A stretch of DNA of 64,000 nucleotides from an uncultured Bacteroidota bacterium (GTDB lineage Bacteria > Bacteroidota > Bacteroidia > Flavobacteriales > Flavobacteriaceae), in the NCBI GenBank assembly GCA_902614065.1, contig CACMJT010000001.1, positions 94,501 through 158,500 on the forward strand, written 5' to 3'. The translations under genes were made by a program, and so were the position numbers. The notes beneath the pieces were generated by a model, which had not been told where the DNA came from, did no database searches, and was given only the letters and a program-made list of their open reading frames with translations. This document shows positions 9,229 through 19,605 of the stretch, one piece after another (positions within the stretch are counted from its first letter, which is position 1; each line of letters opens with the position of its first letter).

Positions 9229-10230
9229 TCATTTTTTCATCCTCTCAAGCCAATCCTGTGATCTTTTCTCAATTTCTGGCAATCTTTTCGGGTCATTGTT
9301 TCCGCCGCATATCAAACACATGATATTTTTATTTTTTATTTTGTTTTTATATTTTCTTAGCGCAGCAATTGACATTGCACCTGCTGGTTCAGCAATTATT
9401 TTTTCGTTTTGTGATAAAAGAACTATGTTATGACATATCTCTCCTTCATCTACTACAACAATTTCATCAAGAAAATTATTACAAAAATCAAAAGTGATTT
9501 TACCAACTTTACGAACTACAGCCCCATCAACAAAGTTATCGACGTCATTCAATGAAATTAATTTGTGTGCTTCAAGTGATTTTTTCATAGCTGGAGCTCC
9601 CTTAACTTGAACTCCAACTATTTTTGTTGATTTGGAAAGTTGTTTAAAAACATTGATTGCTCCAGATAATAATCCCCCTCCACCAATTGGTACAAACAAA
9701 TAATCAATATTAAAATTAACTTGGTTAATCATTTCTAAAAAAAGTGTCGCTTGGCCCTCAATGACTTTTATATCGTCAAATGGATGAATAAAAACCATAT
9801 TATTTTTTTTTGTAAATATTTTAGCTTCATCATATGCGTCATAAAAATTAAGCCCATGAATATTTATATCAATAAATTTTCCACCAAACTGGCTAACCCG
9901 ATCTATTTTTAGTTGTGGTGCACTTTTAGGGATAAATACTGTTCCTCTTTTATTTAAATAACTACACGATAATGCAAAACCTTGAGCATGATTTCCTGCA
10001 CTAGCACAAACCAAACCTTTGTTGAGATCATTTTTGTCAAGTGATAAAATTTTATTGTATGCACCCCTAATTTTAAATGACTTAATTTTCTGTTGATCCT
10101 CTCTTTTATAAAAAACATTTGTATTAAATAGCTTGGAGAAGTAATTTGATTTTTGACACTCTGTTTCCCTAACTAAAGCTGAAATTTTTTCTGATACTTC
10201 TGCAATTTTGTTAATTTCGATTAATCGCAT
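9229..10230 (-). CDS. ilvA: Threonine dehydratase (threonine ammonia-lyase), catalytic domain only
   Basis: PLP enzyme converting threonine to 2-oxobutanoate, the entry to isoleucine synthesis. The PLP lysine is K53 within SFKIRGAYN. The phosphate-binding glycine loop PIGGGGLLSG lies near residue 175 and CGGNND near residue 313. At 333 residues it stops just after the catalytic domain, and tRNA-Ser follows immediately, so there is no room for a C-terminal ACT-like regulatory domain. It could be a biosynthetic enzyme without feedback control or a catabolic TdcB-type enzyme. Confidence 0.85.
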   Translation of the reverse strand: MRLIEINKIAEVSEKISALVRETECQKSNYFSKLFNTNVFYKREDQQKIKSFKIRGAYNKILSLDKNDLNKGLVCASAGNHAQGFALSCSYLNKRGTVFIPKSAPQLKIDRVSQFGGKFIDINIHGLNFYDAYDEAKIFTKKNNMVFIHPFDDIKVIEGQATLFLEMINQVNFNIDYLFVPIGGGGLLSGAINVFKQLSKSTKIVGVQVKGAPAMKKSLEAHKLISLNDVDNFVDGAVVRKVGKITFDFCNNFLDEIVVVDEGEICHNIVLLSQNEKIIAEPAGAMSIAALRKYKNKIKNKNIMCLICGGNNDPKRLPEIEKRSQDWLERMKK

Positions 10231-10315
10231 AGAAATGTTAATTTAGCAATATTCATTGTAAAGGTCATCATTTATAGTTATAAATAAATTACAAGATTTA
10301 AACCAATAAATTATT

Positions 10316-11524
10316 TTGATAATTTCATTAATTATTTTCTTTTTTATTATAGTTTTTATCGAATTCTATTTCTATGTGGGAATCAAAAATGTATTAAATA
10401 GAAAATCTAGATTAATTTATATTTTTACTTTCCTTTCGCTATATCTATTTTTCATTATATATTCATTTACGTTTGAAGTTAGCTCCAGCTCGAGAGTTTT
10501 TTCTTATTATTTAACAATAATTTTTCTGTTCTTGATAGCAAAAACAATATCATTACCTATCATTTTAATTGAAGACCTATTTCGTCTTTTTAGTTTTGTA
10601 AAAAGTAAAATCATTAAAAAATCAAGAGTTAATTTAAAGCGACGTGCATTAATAAGTAAATTAAGTATAATTTTTTCTTCACTGACACTTCCAATTGGGT
10701 TTGATGGAATTTTTTTTGGTAAATACCGATACAGAATAATTAACCATATTATACACTTTAAAAATTTACCTAAGAAATTTGATGGCTATAAACTTGTTCA
10801 ACTTTCAGACTTTCACTGTGGTAGTTTAGAAAATAAACATATGGTTGACAAGGCGATAAAAATGATTAATGATGAAAATGCTGATTTAATTCTATTCACT
10901 GGAGATTTTGTTAATAATCGCTTCGAGGAGGTAAAACCATGGGTTAAATCTTTTTCAAAATTAAAAGCTAAAGACGATATGATATCGGTTCTAGGAAATC
11001 ACGATTATGGTGATTACCAACGATGGTCTAATAAAATTGAAAAAGAGGAAAACTTTAAAAATCTATTAGAAATACAAAAAAAAATAGGTTTTAGAGTATT
11101 AATGAATGAAAACAAACATATTGTTAGGGGTGATGAAAATATAGCCATTATTGGAGTAGAAAATTGGGGTGCAAGATTTAATCAATTGGGTGACATCGAC
11201 AAGTCTATTAAAAATATTTCTGATAAGGATTTTAAAATTGTTTTGTCTCATGATCCAACACATTGGGAAAGAGTTTTGAAGGATCACCCGAAAAAATTTG
11301 ATTTAACACTTTCTGGTCATACGCACGGTATGCAATTTGGAATTGAAATCCCAGGGATTATTAAGTGGAGTCCTGTTCAATGGGTATACAAATACTGGGC
11401 AGGCTTATACACTCATCGAGGAAGATACCTAAATGTAAATAGAGGTTTTGGGGTACTTGCCTTTCCCGGAAGGGTTGGAATATGGCCTGAAATAACGTCA
11501 ATTACTCTAAAAAGATCAGTCTAA
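10316..11524 (+). CDS. Membrane-anchored metallophosphoesterase
   Basis: The N-terminal ~115 residues hold about four hydrophobic helices, and the C-terminal ~270 are a calcineurin-type phosphoesterase. Metal-binding motifs are in order: DFHCG (about residue 162), GDFVNNR (about 193), LGNHDYGD (about 226) and SGHTHGMQFG (about 331). This matches the YaeI/YkuE-like group, whose substrates may be lipid or nucleotide phosphates. The start is a TTG, since no ATG is available between the upstream in-frame stop at 10307 and the first helix. The end overlaps the convergent xylanase gene by 9 bp. Confidence 0.82.
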   Translation: MIISLIIFFFIIVFIEFYFYVGIKNVLNRKSRLIYIFTFLSLYLFFIIYSFTFEVSSSSRVFSYYLTIIFLFLIAKTISLPIILIEDLFRLFSFVKSKIIKKSRVNLKRRALISKLSIIFSSLTLPIGFDGIFFGKYRYRIINHIIHFKNLPKKFDGYKLVQLSDFHCGSLENKHMVDKAIKMINDENADLILFTGDFVNNRFEEVKPWVKSFSKLKAKDDMISVLGNHDYGDYQRWSNKIEKEENFKNLLEIQKKIGFRVLMNENKHIVRGDENIAIIGVENWGARFNQLGDIDKSIKNISDKDFKIVLSHDPTHWERVLKDHPKKFDLTLSGHTHGMQFGIEIPGIIKWSPVQWVYKYWAGLYTHRGRYLNVNRGFGVLAFPGRVGIWPEITSITLKRSV

Positions 11525-12931
11525 ATACGTAAAATCAGTCTCTTTATTTTTTAGTGCCTTTTTTAGTAATTCTACCGCCTTTTTTGGATTCAAATTGGAA
11601 TCGTAGATGTATTTATACTCATGATTTTCAGGTCCATTCTTATCGTATACTCCCCATGTATTATACGTTACAACACCATTATTTCTCTTTGCAATAATTG
11701 CCTTTAATATATTCGTATAACCATTTGCATGTCGATTGTACTCATTACTGTTTGGTGGGTCACTCGTCATTCGATAATCAATTTCAGTAATGTGAAAATC
11801 TAAATCATTATCATGAGCCCAATCAATTATTGATAAAAGATAATTTAACTTAGATTGGTTCAAAGATAAAACAACATTATCCCTCAGATGGCCTTGCCAT
11901 CCTAAACCATCTATTCTGAGACCTTTATTTTTTAAATATAAAATAGTTTCTTTGACTTTGTTCCACATAGCAGGTTGCATTCCAGCATGTTGATTAAAAA
12001 CTAAACTAACATCTGGAGCATGTTCCTGGGCAATTTCAAAAGCTTTTATGATATAAAGTGGTATACCATCATCATTTTTACCAATCTGTGTCCATGGATT
12101 TTCCCATTGATTGGTTCCATTCCTTTTATCTGTCCAATTTCCGTTGGAATCTATAGTTTCATTCACTACATCCATCCATAAAATGTTACTGTTTCCATTA
12201 ATCTTCTTACACAGTTCAGTCAAAAATTCCTCATAAACCTCAGATAATTCCTCAGGTGTTCTTGAATCAGTTTTTGCCCAAGTAGAAGACTGAGGACCAA
12301 TTGGACCATGCACTCTCATTTTAATATTGTTTGCATTGGAGAAATTTATGAATGCTTCAACCCTGTCCCACTTCCAAACTCCAGGCTCTGGGTGTACTAT
12401 TGATTGTTTAAATGAATTTTCAGGTGTTGTGTAATCAAACTCTGATAGAAAAAGTTCTTCAACATTAGAATCTAGTTGATAATAATTTAGTGTCGCACCA
12501 AAAGCAAATTTACTTTTATCATAATTTTCACTGACAAGTTGTTTGAAGCTTGGTTCTTCAACTACAGGAGCGTTTGGCAAAGTGATATAGACAGTAGCAA
12601 TGTTACTATCAAACTCTCCATCATTTGCTTTGTAGGTGAATGAGTCAGAATCATAAGCGTTAGTAGAAGGCGTGTATGTGGCATTGTTCGATGACAAATC
12701 AATTGAACCCTTGGTTGGATTTGTAACAATTGAGTATGTTAAATCATCATTGTCAGGATCTGAGCCTTGCAAAACTATGCTTATTGGTGAACCGTCACTA
12801 GTGACTGTTAAACTTTGAACTGTAGGGGGTCTGTTTTGTTTATCACTATTAATATCCGAATTATCATCACTCGAGCTAGAGCATGACAGGAAAAAAATTA
12901 AAATCACTAAAAAAAATTCTTTTTTCATCAT
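11516..12931 (-). CDS. GH10 endo-1,4-beta-xylanase lipoprotein with Ig-like domain
   Basis: Secreted xylan-cleaving enzyme of 471 residues. The N-terminus is a lipoprotein signal with lipobox cysteine C17 (FFLSCSSSS), followed by a Ser/Asp-rich linker. Residues 34-120 form a cadherin/Ig-like module with a GSDPDNDDLTY segment. Residues 130-465 are GH10, with acid/base E258 in MDVVNET and nucleophile E383 in HITEIDY. It is probably displayed on the cell surface, cutting xylan into pieces for SusC/SusD. It is the last gene of the xylan cluster and abuts a second GH10 gene, sharing one base with it. Confidence 0.93.
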   Translation of the reverse strand: MMKKEFFLVILIFFLSCSSSSDDNSDINSDKQNRPPTVQSLTVTSDGSPISIVLQGSDPDNDDLTYSIVTNPTKGSIDLSSNNATYTPSTNAYDSDSFTYKANDGEFDSNIATVYITLPNAPVVEEPSFKQLVSENYDKSKFAFGATLNYYQLDSNVEELFLSEFDYTTPENSFKQSIVHPEPGVWKWDRVEAFINFSNANNIKMRVHGPIGPQSSTWAKTDSRTPEELSEVYEEFLTELCKKINGNSNILWMDVVNETIDSNGNWTDKRNGTNQWENPWTQIGKNDDGIPLYIIKAFEIAQEHAPDVSLVFNQHAGMQPAMWNKVKETILYLKNKGLRIDGLGWQGHLRDNVVLSLNQSKLNYLLSIIDWAHDNDLDFHITEIDYRMTSDPPNSNEYNRHANGYTNILKAIIAKRNNGVVTYNTWGVYDKNGPENHEYKYIYDSNLNPKKAVELLKKALKNKETDFTYLD

Positions 12932-14070
12932 TATTTTTCAAAAATTAAGCTAGTACTCTCATTGATAAGCGATTTTTTTATAGCATATAAAGATTGTTTA
13001 GGATTACCATTTTGATCATATAGACTAAGAATATTTTTAGGGTAATCACCAGGTCCTTTTCGATCGAACAAACCCCAAATATTTAGAGTAACAACACCAT
13101 TATTTTTTTTTGATATTAATGTGTTAACTACATTATTATATGAAATAACCTGTCTTTTTTGAACTGATATAGATTTTGGATTTTCATTATTTAACCAATA
13201 ATTAAGTTCGGTAACATGGAATTCCATTGAATTGGCATGTGTCCAATCTATTAAGTATGATAAATAATTCAAGTCCTCCTTAACCAAACCCACACCATTT
13301 TTATCACGTAAATGGGCCTGCCATCCAACTCCATCTACTCTTAATCCCAGATTTTTTAAATATGTGATTGTTTCAAGTACTTTTTCCCACATTTTTCTCT
13401 CCATTCCACCATTATGATTATACACCAACTTTACATTTGGTGCATATTTATTAGCTATTTCGAAAGCTTTTATAATGTAAATTGGAAAACCATCATCATT
13501 CAAACCAATTTGAGTCCATGGATTTTCCCAACTAGAATCACCCGGTTTTTCCTTGAACCACTCACCATTCCTAAGTACGGTTTCATTTACAACATCCATC
13601 CATTTCACAGTTTTTTCATCATTTAATCTTATACATAGCTCTGTAAAAAATTCTTCCATATTTTTAAGTAACTCTTCCTTGGTTCTATTATCATTTTTGG
13701 CCCACTTCGATGCTTGTGGACTTACAGGTCCATGAACCCTAAGTGTTAAATTATTTTTTTCTGCAAAATCTATAAAATCATCATATTTTTTCCAATTCCA
13801 AACACCGGGTCTTGGGTGTATTGCTGTTTGTTTAAATGAATTTGCAGGTGTCAAGTATGTAAATTCACTCAAAAAAAGTTGAGTAATATTGGGTCTCAAA
13901 AGATCACCGTGTCCAATTGTAGCTCCAACAAAAAAAGATTTAGAATCGTATTCTTTATCAATTAAAATATTTTTAATCGAATTTTTAGTTTGAGTAAAAA
14001 TTAGATTACTTAACAATATAAAAACTATTACACGCAAATTCAGAACACTATAGGTGAGAAAAATATGCAT
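12931..14070 (-). CDS. GH10 endo-1,4-beta-xylanase, secreted
   Basis: A compact GH10 enzyme (379 residues) without accessory domains. Acid/base E163 lies in MDVVNET and nucleophile E288 in HVTELNY; WQAHLRD forms part of the substrate cleft. The first hydrophobic stretch, VIVFILLSNLIF, is followed by TQ and looks like a Sec signal without a lipobox, so it is probably periplasmic or released. The ATG overlaps the symporter gene by 31 bp. A TTG at 14035-14037, just after the symporter stop, would give a more typical short signal peptide and is a credible alternative start. Confidence 0.92.
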   Translation of the reverse strand: MHIFLTYSVLNLRVIVFILLSNLIFTQTKNSIKNILIDKEYDSKSFFVGATIGHGDLLRPNITQLFLSEFTYLTPANSFKQTAIHPRPGVWNWKKYDDFIDFAEKNNLTLRVHGPVSPQASKWAKNDNRTKEELLKNMEEFFTELCIRLNDEKTVKWMDVVNETVLRNGEWFKEKPGDSSWENPWTQIGLNDDGFPIYIIKAFEIANKYAPNVKLVYNHNGGMERKMWEKVLETITYLKNLGLRVDGVGWQAHLRDKNGVGLVKEDLNYLSYLIDWTHANSMEFHVTELNYWLNNENPKSISVQKRQVISYNNVVNTLISKKNNGVVTLNIWGLFDRKGPGDYPKNILSLYDQNGNPKQSLYAIKKSLINESTSLIFEK

Positions 14071-15728
14071 ATTCCTATAACTATCAGAACTAAAACGAAT
14101 GAAAGTACAATATCAATATTCGAATAATCCTTTTGTTTATTATTTTTTAAATGCGCTGGGATCGTTCCAAAAGATAGACCTTTTATTCTCTCGTAATCAG
14201 GTTCTGCTGTCATCAAGGTAACTGTTATACATAATGCTACTGAAAAAGCAAACATCCAAATTGCCATGTAAGAAAAGTTAATAGTGGCGAATAAAAATAA
14301 AAACCCTTCAACTTCGGATCCAGAGGCAATCTCAGGTTGATAATAAATTTCGGAACCGAGTCTGAGGATTAATAAAAACAATCCAGCAAATAGTGTTACA
14401 ATTGAAGCCTGAGCATTAACTCTTTTCCAAATTATACCGAGTAAAAACACTGTTGTAACTGGTGGTGCTATATAAGCTTGAACATTTTGTAAATACTGAT
14501 ACATAACTCCACCACCAATTTTTTCCATAATTGGAATCCACAAAATACCAAGACCAACAATAACAACAGTTGCTACTTTTCCAACATTTACTAAAAATTT
14601 TTCTGATTTATTTGGGCTAATTTTTTTATAAATATCGATTGTAAATATCGTTGAGCATGAGTTAAATACAGATGCCAAAGAACTCATTAATGCAGCCATC
14701 AAACCACCTGCTACTAAACCTTTTAGTCCAACAGGTAATAAGGTAGTAACAAGCATTGGAAAGGCCCTATCAGCCTTCTGAACACCATTTACGTCCATAA
14801 CATTAAAAACTTCAGGGTTTTGAATTGTTAGTGCAAAAGCAATGATACCTGGAACTAAAAAAATCAAAATTGGGAGTAGTTTTAAGTAAGCTCCAAAAAT
14901 TGCCCCTCTCCTACCAATAGTAATATTGTTGGCAGCTAAGGTTCTTTGAACTATGTATTGGTCAGTACACCAATACCAAATTCCAACAATAGTACCACCA
15001 AACAATAGTCCAGCCCATGGAAAATCAGGATCATCCCATGGTCTCCACATATTGAAGTGTTCAGGGCTAACCTGAGTTACTGTTTCAGTTAATTGAGTCC
15101 ATCCACCAACTTCTTGAAATCCTAGATAGGTAATAATAACAGAGCCCATAATAAGAACTACAGTTTGTAATGTTTCAGTATATACAACAGCTCTCAAGCC
15201 TCCCAAAATGGTATACGCTCCTGTAAAAATGACAATGCCAATTGCACCAACCCAAAAATCTATATTTAATAACTCTGAAACAACGATACCACCAGCATAT
15301 ATCGTGACAGATACCTTGGTTAAAACATATGCAAAAAGTGAAAATACAGATAAAAACCATCTAGACCTACTGTCAAATCTTTTTTCAAGGAATTCTGGCA
15401 TTGTAAAAGCACCACTCCTTATGTAAAATGGGAGAAAAAGCCATCCTAGCAACAGAACTATCCAAGCATGTAATTCGTAGTGAGCAAGTGGTGTCCCTGA
15501 TGAAAAACCAGTACCGGCAAGGCCAACTACATGCTCGGAGCCTATATTGGAGGCAAAAATAGATGCACCTATTACAAACCAACCAACATTTCTTCCAGCG
15601 AGAAAATAGTCCTCTGTATTTTTATTTTTTTGTAGTGCAACCCAAACAGCAACACCAACTAAAATTGCGAAATATAAACCCAAGACTACCCAGTCAAGGC
15701 TTTCGAAAATTGTTTTAGTCTCTTCCAT
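14040..15728 (-). CDS. SSS-family sodium:solute symporter, probably for xylose or xylo-oligosaccharide
   Basis: Inner-membrane symporter of 562 residues with about 13-14 helices. TEDYFLAGRNVGWF and the following IFASNIGSEHVVGLAGTG are hallmarks of the SGLT-like branch of the solute:sodium symporter family. It lies between xylA and the GH10 genes, 6 bp from xylA, so xylose or short xylosides are the likely cargo. Specificity is inferred from position. Confidence 0.88.
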   Translation of the reverse strand: MEETKTIFESLDWVVLGLYFAILVGVAVWVALQKNKNTEDYFLAGRNVGWFVIGASIFASNIGSEHVVGLAGTGFSSGTPLAHYELHAWIVLLLGWLFLPFYIRSGAFTMPEFLEKRFDSRSRWFLSVFSLFAYVLTKVSVTIYAGGIVVSELLNIDFWVGAIGIVIFTGAYTILGGLRAVVYTETLQTVVLIMGSVIITYLGFQEVGGWTQLTETVTQVSPEHFNMWRPWDDPDFPWAGLLFGGTIVGIWYWCTDQYIVQRTLAANNITIGRRGAIFGAYLKLLPILIFLVPGIIAFALTIQNPEVFNVMDVNGVQKADRAFPMLVTTLLPVGLKGLVAGGLMAALMSSLASVFNSCSTIFTIDIYKKISPNKSEKFLVNVGKVATVVIVGLGILWIPIMEKIGGGVMYQYLQNVQAYIAPPVTTVFLLGIIWKRVNAQASIVTLFAGLFLLILRLGSEIYYQPEIASGSEVEGFLFLFATINFSYMAIWMFAFSVALCITVTLMTAEPDYERIKGLSFGTIPAHLKNNKQKDYSNIDIVLSFVLVLIVIGICIFFSPIVF

Positions 15729-15734
15729 TAATAT

Positions 15735-17063
15735 TTATTTTATGTAGTTAAACAATATGTTTTCAATTAATTCTTGCTTTGCACTAGTAAGTTTTAACTT
15801 ACCATTTTCTTTAGCCAGTTCATATAAATCTTCCAAAACTAACTTACCATCCTCGAAACTTTTTCCTTTACCTATATCAAAGCTTTTATATCTAGTTCTT
15901 AACATCTCAGGAAGTGGTGAATTTTTTAGTAAGTTATCTGCTATAATTAAAGCTCTAGCAAAAGTATCTGCTCCTCCAATGTGGGCAATAAATAAATCTT
16001 CCAGGTCCGTAGAATTTCTACGCAGTTTAGCATCAAAGTTTACACCACCACCTTTGAGACCTCCCGCCTTTAAAAAAACAAGCATAGCCTCAGTTGTTTC
16101 TTGAATATTTATTGGAAACTGATCTGTATCCCAACCATTTTGATAGTCACCTCTGTTGGCATCTATACTTCCAAGCATTCCAGATTTAGCTGCAACTGTT
16201 AATTCATGTTGAAATGTATGTTGAGCTAAAGTAGCATGGTTAACCTCAATATTAATTTTAAAATCTTTTTCTAAACCATACTCTTTTAAAAAACCAATTG
16301 ATGTTGCAGTATCAAAATCATATTGATGTTTAGATGGTTCCATAGGCTTAGGTTCAATGAAAAAAGTACCTTTAAATCCTTTAGATCTAGCATAATCACG
16401 ACACATTTTTAAAAATTGAGCCATATGATCTAATTCCCTGCTCATGTCTGTATTTAACAATGACATATATCCTTCGCGACCTCCCCAAAAAACATAATTT
16501 TCACCATCTAATGCAATAGTAGCATCCAGAGCTAATTTAACTTGTGCTCCTGCTCTTGCAACAACATCAAAATCAGGGTTGGTAGCAGCACCATTCATAT
16601 AATGTGGGTTTGAAAAACAATTGGCAGTTCCCCAAAGTAGTTTTATTCCTGAATTTTTCTTTTTCTCTTTAATATAATCGGTAATAAAATTTAATCTCTC
16701 CTCGGATTCTGACAATGTATCTGCCTCTTGAATCAAATCATAATCGTGAAAACAAAAATAATCAAACCCCATCTTTGAAATAAACTCAAATGCTGCATCA
16801 GCTTTGTCTTTTGCAGCTTGTAAAGGGTCTTTCGATTGATCCCAAGGAAAGATTTGGGTTCCAGCCCCAAAAGGATCTGCTCCCACTCCACAGAAAGAAT
16901 GCCAATATGCAACAGCAAATTTAAAATGTTCTCTTAAGGTTTTTCCTGCTACAACTAATTCTGGATTGTAATATTTGAATGCCAAAGGGTTGTCTGAATC
17001 TGGACCCTCATAATTAATTTTACCTACACCTTTAAAAAATTCTTTGTCACCTATTAATGCCAT
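15735..17063 (-). CDS. xylA: Xylose isomerase
   Basis: Converts D-xylose to D-xylulose in the cytoplasm. The 442 residues fit class II xylose isomerases. Visible signatures are [10 protein letters not shown] (catalytic histidine, about residue 100), the metal-site [17 protein letters not shown] (about 232-248) and [14 protein letters not shown] (about 270). It lies 2 bases downstream of xylB in the same transcript. Confidence 0.97.
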   Translation of the reverse strand: MALIGDKEFFKGVGKINYEGPDSDNPLAFKYYNPELVVAGKTLREHFKFAVAYWHSFCGVGADPFGAGTQIFPWDQSKDPLQAAKDKADAAFEFISKMGFDYFCFHDYDLIQEADTLSESEERLNFITDYIKEKKKNSGIKLLWGTANCFSNPHYMNGAATNPDFDVVARAGAQVKLALDATIALDGENYVFWGGREGYMSLLNTDMSRELDHMAQFLKMCRDYARSKGFKGTFFIEPKPMEPSKHQYDFDTATSIGFLKEYGLEKDFKINIEVNHATLAQHTFQHELTVAAKSGMLGSIDANRGDYQNGWDTDQFPINIQETTEAMLVFLKAGGLKGGGVNFDAKLRRNSTDLEDLFIAHIGGADTFARALIIADNLLKNSPLPEMLRTRYKSFDIGKGKSFEDGKLVLEDLYELAKENGKLKLTSAKQELIENILFNYIK

Positions 17064-17065
17064 AA

Positions 17066-18547
17066 TTATTTATCGATTAGTTTTTTTAAGTTAATTTTCC
17101 ACGTTTCATAAGCATCTCTATATTGTTGCTTTTTTTGAGAGGGTACATAGCTCTTAATATAGTCATTATTAGAGATATTTTTTGTAAATGATTCAAAATT
17201 ATTTTGATCTAAGCTGGCAACCCTTGCAGCACCGTAAGCGCCAGTCACATCATGAATTTCAATTTCTTTGTCAAGCAGTGTAGAAATAGTATTTGAAAAA
17301 ATTTCGGATCTAAAAAGATTATCATTTCCCGACCTGAGTAATTTAGGTTGAAAATTATCATTCATTAAGATTTCCATTCCATAAACAAAGGAAAAAGCAA
17401 TACCCTCCAAACTTGATCTACATATATGATTTGAATTATGAATATTTAAATTAAGATTTTTAATATGAGTACCGATATCTTTATTTTCAAAAATTCTTTC
17501 AGCTCCATTGCCAAACGGATATGTAAGTAAATTGTTAGAACCGATATCAACTTTCCCTGCTCTTTCATTCATCTTATTGTAAGAGGACGAACCGATCAAA
17601 TTTTTAATCCATTTGTACTGTATACCTGCTCCGTTGATGCATAACAATTTACCCACAATTTTGTTGTGTTCTGAGTAATTTACATGGGCAAAATTGTTAA
17701 TTCTCAGTGATTCTTTTGACTTTAATTGATCTGTTAGTGCATACAAAACCCCTGATGTTCCACCTGTGGCTGCAACCTCTCCAACATTTAAAACATTTAA
17801 TGCTACAGCATTATTTGGTTGATCGCCAGATCTATACTTTACAGGAATACCGATAGGTAAGCCTGTTTTTTCAGATGCTAATTTTGTTACATATCCTTGG
17901 TCTTTAAAGTTTTCAACAATATTTGGCGTAAGTGATGAGTCAATTTGGTAATAGTTTAATAACCAATCTGCTGTACAATTTTCTTTAAAATCCCAAAACA
18001 TGCCCTCAGATAATCCTGTAACAGTCGAGTTAACCTCACCAGTTAATTTAAAATTAAGGAAATCTCCAGGTAACATAAATTTATATATCCTGTCATATAT
18101 TTCGGGTTCATTATTTTTTACCCACGCAAGTTTTGATGCAGTAAAGTTCCCAGGTGAATTTAATAAGTTAGAGCAACATTTTTCCTCCCCAATTTCTTTA
18201 AATGCTTTATTCCCAATTTCAACAGCTCTACCATCACACCATATTATTGAATTGCGTAAACAATTTCCATCTTCATCAACAATTACTAGTCCGTGCATTT
18301 GATACGAAATACCAATTCCAGTAATTTGATTATTTCTGATTCCAGACTCAGCTATGATTCTTTTTGTGCCAATACAAATTAATTCCCACCAATAATTTGG
18401 GTCCTGCTCTGCCCATCCATTCTTTTTTGAGATAATACTCATCTCAGAGCTAGGCTCTTGAATAAGTTTTACTTTTTCACCAGATTCGGATTTAGTTAAA
18501 GCTATTTTAAGAGATGAGCTTCCTAAATCGTATCCAATATTATACAT
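17066..18547 (-). CDS. xylB: Xylulokinase
   Basis: FGGY-family sugar kinase phosphorylating D-xylulose to xylulose 5-phosphate for the pentose phosphate pathway. The 493 residues start [10 protein letters not shown] (ATP-phosphate binding). They include SYQMHGLV (about residue 82), as in xylulokinases, the catalytic-base region RSGDQPNN (about residue 240) and [10 protein letters not shown] in the second actin-like domain. It sits next to xylA and directly follows the GH43 gene. Confidence 0.93.
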   Translation of the reverse strand: MYNIGYDLGSSSLKIALTKSESGEKVKLIQEPSSEMSIISKKNGWAEQDPNYWWELICIGTKRIIAESGIRNNQITGIGISYQMHGLVIVDEDGNCLRNSIIWCDGRAVEIGNKAFKEIGEEKCCSNLLNSPGNFTASKLAWVKNNEPEIYDRIYKFMLPGDFLNFKLTGEVNSTVTGLSEGMFWDFKENCTADWLLNYYQIDSSLTPNIVENFKDQGYVTKLASEKTGLPIGIPVKYRSGDQPNNAVALNVLNVGEVAATGGTSGVLYALTDQLKSKESLRINNFAHVNYSEHNKIVGKLLCINGAGIQYKWIKNLIGSSSYNKMNERAGKVDIGSNNLLTYPFGNGAERIFENKDIGTHIKNLNLNIHNSNHICRSSLEGIAFSFVYGMEILMNDNFQPKLLRSGNDNLFRSEIFSNTISTLLDKEIEIHDVTGAYGAARVASLDQNNFESFTKNISNNDYIKSYVPSQKKQQYRDAYETWKINLKKLIDK

Positions 18548-18555
18548 TTTAAAAT

Positions 18556-19605
18556 TTAATTCTTAAGAGGAAAAATTTCCTGAATAGACCCATCCTTGTT
18601 ATGGTACATCTCTGTAAATTTGACATTTCTCAAATGGTCCTTTCCAGAAATCTGGGTGTCATGATAAAACAAATACCATTGATCACCAACTTTTAAGGTT
18701 GAATGGTGATTTGTCCAACCATCAACAGGGTTGTTAATAATACCTTGATAAACAAATGGTCCATAAGGATTATCGCTTGTGGCATAAACAATTAAATGAG
18801 TATTTCCTGTGCTGTAACTTAAATAATAAATTCCATCTTTTTTATGAACCCATGCAGCTTCAAAAAATCTTCTTGCATGATCCTTAGTAAGTATAGGATT
18901 GCCATTTTTATCAATAATTCTTACGGGTTTTGGATCCTCAGCAAAACTGATCATATCATTTGACATTTTTGCTATTCTTGGTGATATTGCTGGACCGTCT
19001 GGAATACCACTGTCCTGAAGTTCATTACCACACTCTCCCGGGGTATATTGGTTGTCCTCATCCCATCTTTGTAATTGTCCTCCCCAAATACCTCCAAAAT
19101 ACATGTAATATGACCCGTCATCATCTTTAAAAACACTTGGATCCATGCTATAACTTCCTTCGATAGGATTATTCTCTGCTTTGAAAGGACCTTCTGGTTT
19201 ATCTGAAACAGCAGCACCTATTTTAAAAATATCATCTTTATCCTTTGTAGGAAAATACAGATAAAACTTGCCATCTTTTTCTGCAGCATCAGGAGCCCAA
19301 AATTGTCGCTTTGCCCATTGTACATCATCTAAGTCAAGTGCAACATCATGGATTGTAACTGGTCCTCCAATATAATTCATTGATAACACTCTATAATCTC
19401 TCATTGCGTACTTTCCACCACAATCATCAACAGGTGGATTCTCAACTACAATATCGTGTGATGGATATACATATATTTTTCCATTGAAAATATGGGCAGA
19501 CGGGTCAGCTGTAAAAATTTCAGTGACCAATGGATCATTAAGAAATTTATTTTGTGCAAAACTAAAACTAGTAGTTAAAAATATTATAAGAATTATTTTT
19601 TTCAT
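18556..19605 (-). CDS. GH43 family glycosidase (beta-xylosidase or alpha-arabinofuranosidase)
   Basis: Secreted five-bladed propeller glycosidase of 349 residues with a Sec signal ending SFAQ. The three GH43 acidic residues are visible: D34 in TADPSAHIF (base), D155 in SMDPSVF (pKa modulator) and E249 in RFFEAAW (acid). It presumably trims xylo-oligosaccharides, or arabinose side chains, in the periplasm. The family alone does not say which. It overlaps the sulfatase gene by 4 bp. Confidence 0.92.
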   Translation of the reverse strand: MKKIILIIFLTTSFSFAQNKFLNDPLVTEIFTADPSAHIFNGKIYVYPSHDIVVENPPVDDCGGKYAMRDYRVLSMNYIGGPVTIHDVALDLDDVQWAKRQFWAPDAAEKDGKFYLYFPTKDKDDIFKIGAAVSDKPEGPFKAENNPIEGSYSMDPSVFKDDDGSYYMYFGGIWGGQLQRWDEDNQYTPGECGNELQDSGIPDGPAISPRIAKMSNDMISFAEDPKPVRIIDKNGNPILTKDHARRFFEAAWVHKKDGIYYLSYSTGNTHLIVYATSDNPYGPFVYQGIINNPVDGWTNHHSTLKVGDQWYLFYHDTQISGKDHLRNVKFTEMYHNKDGSIQEIFPLKN

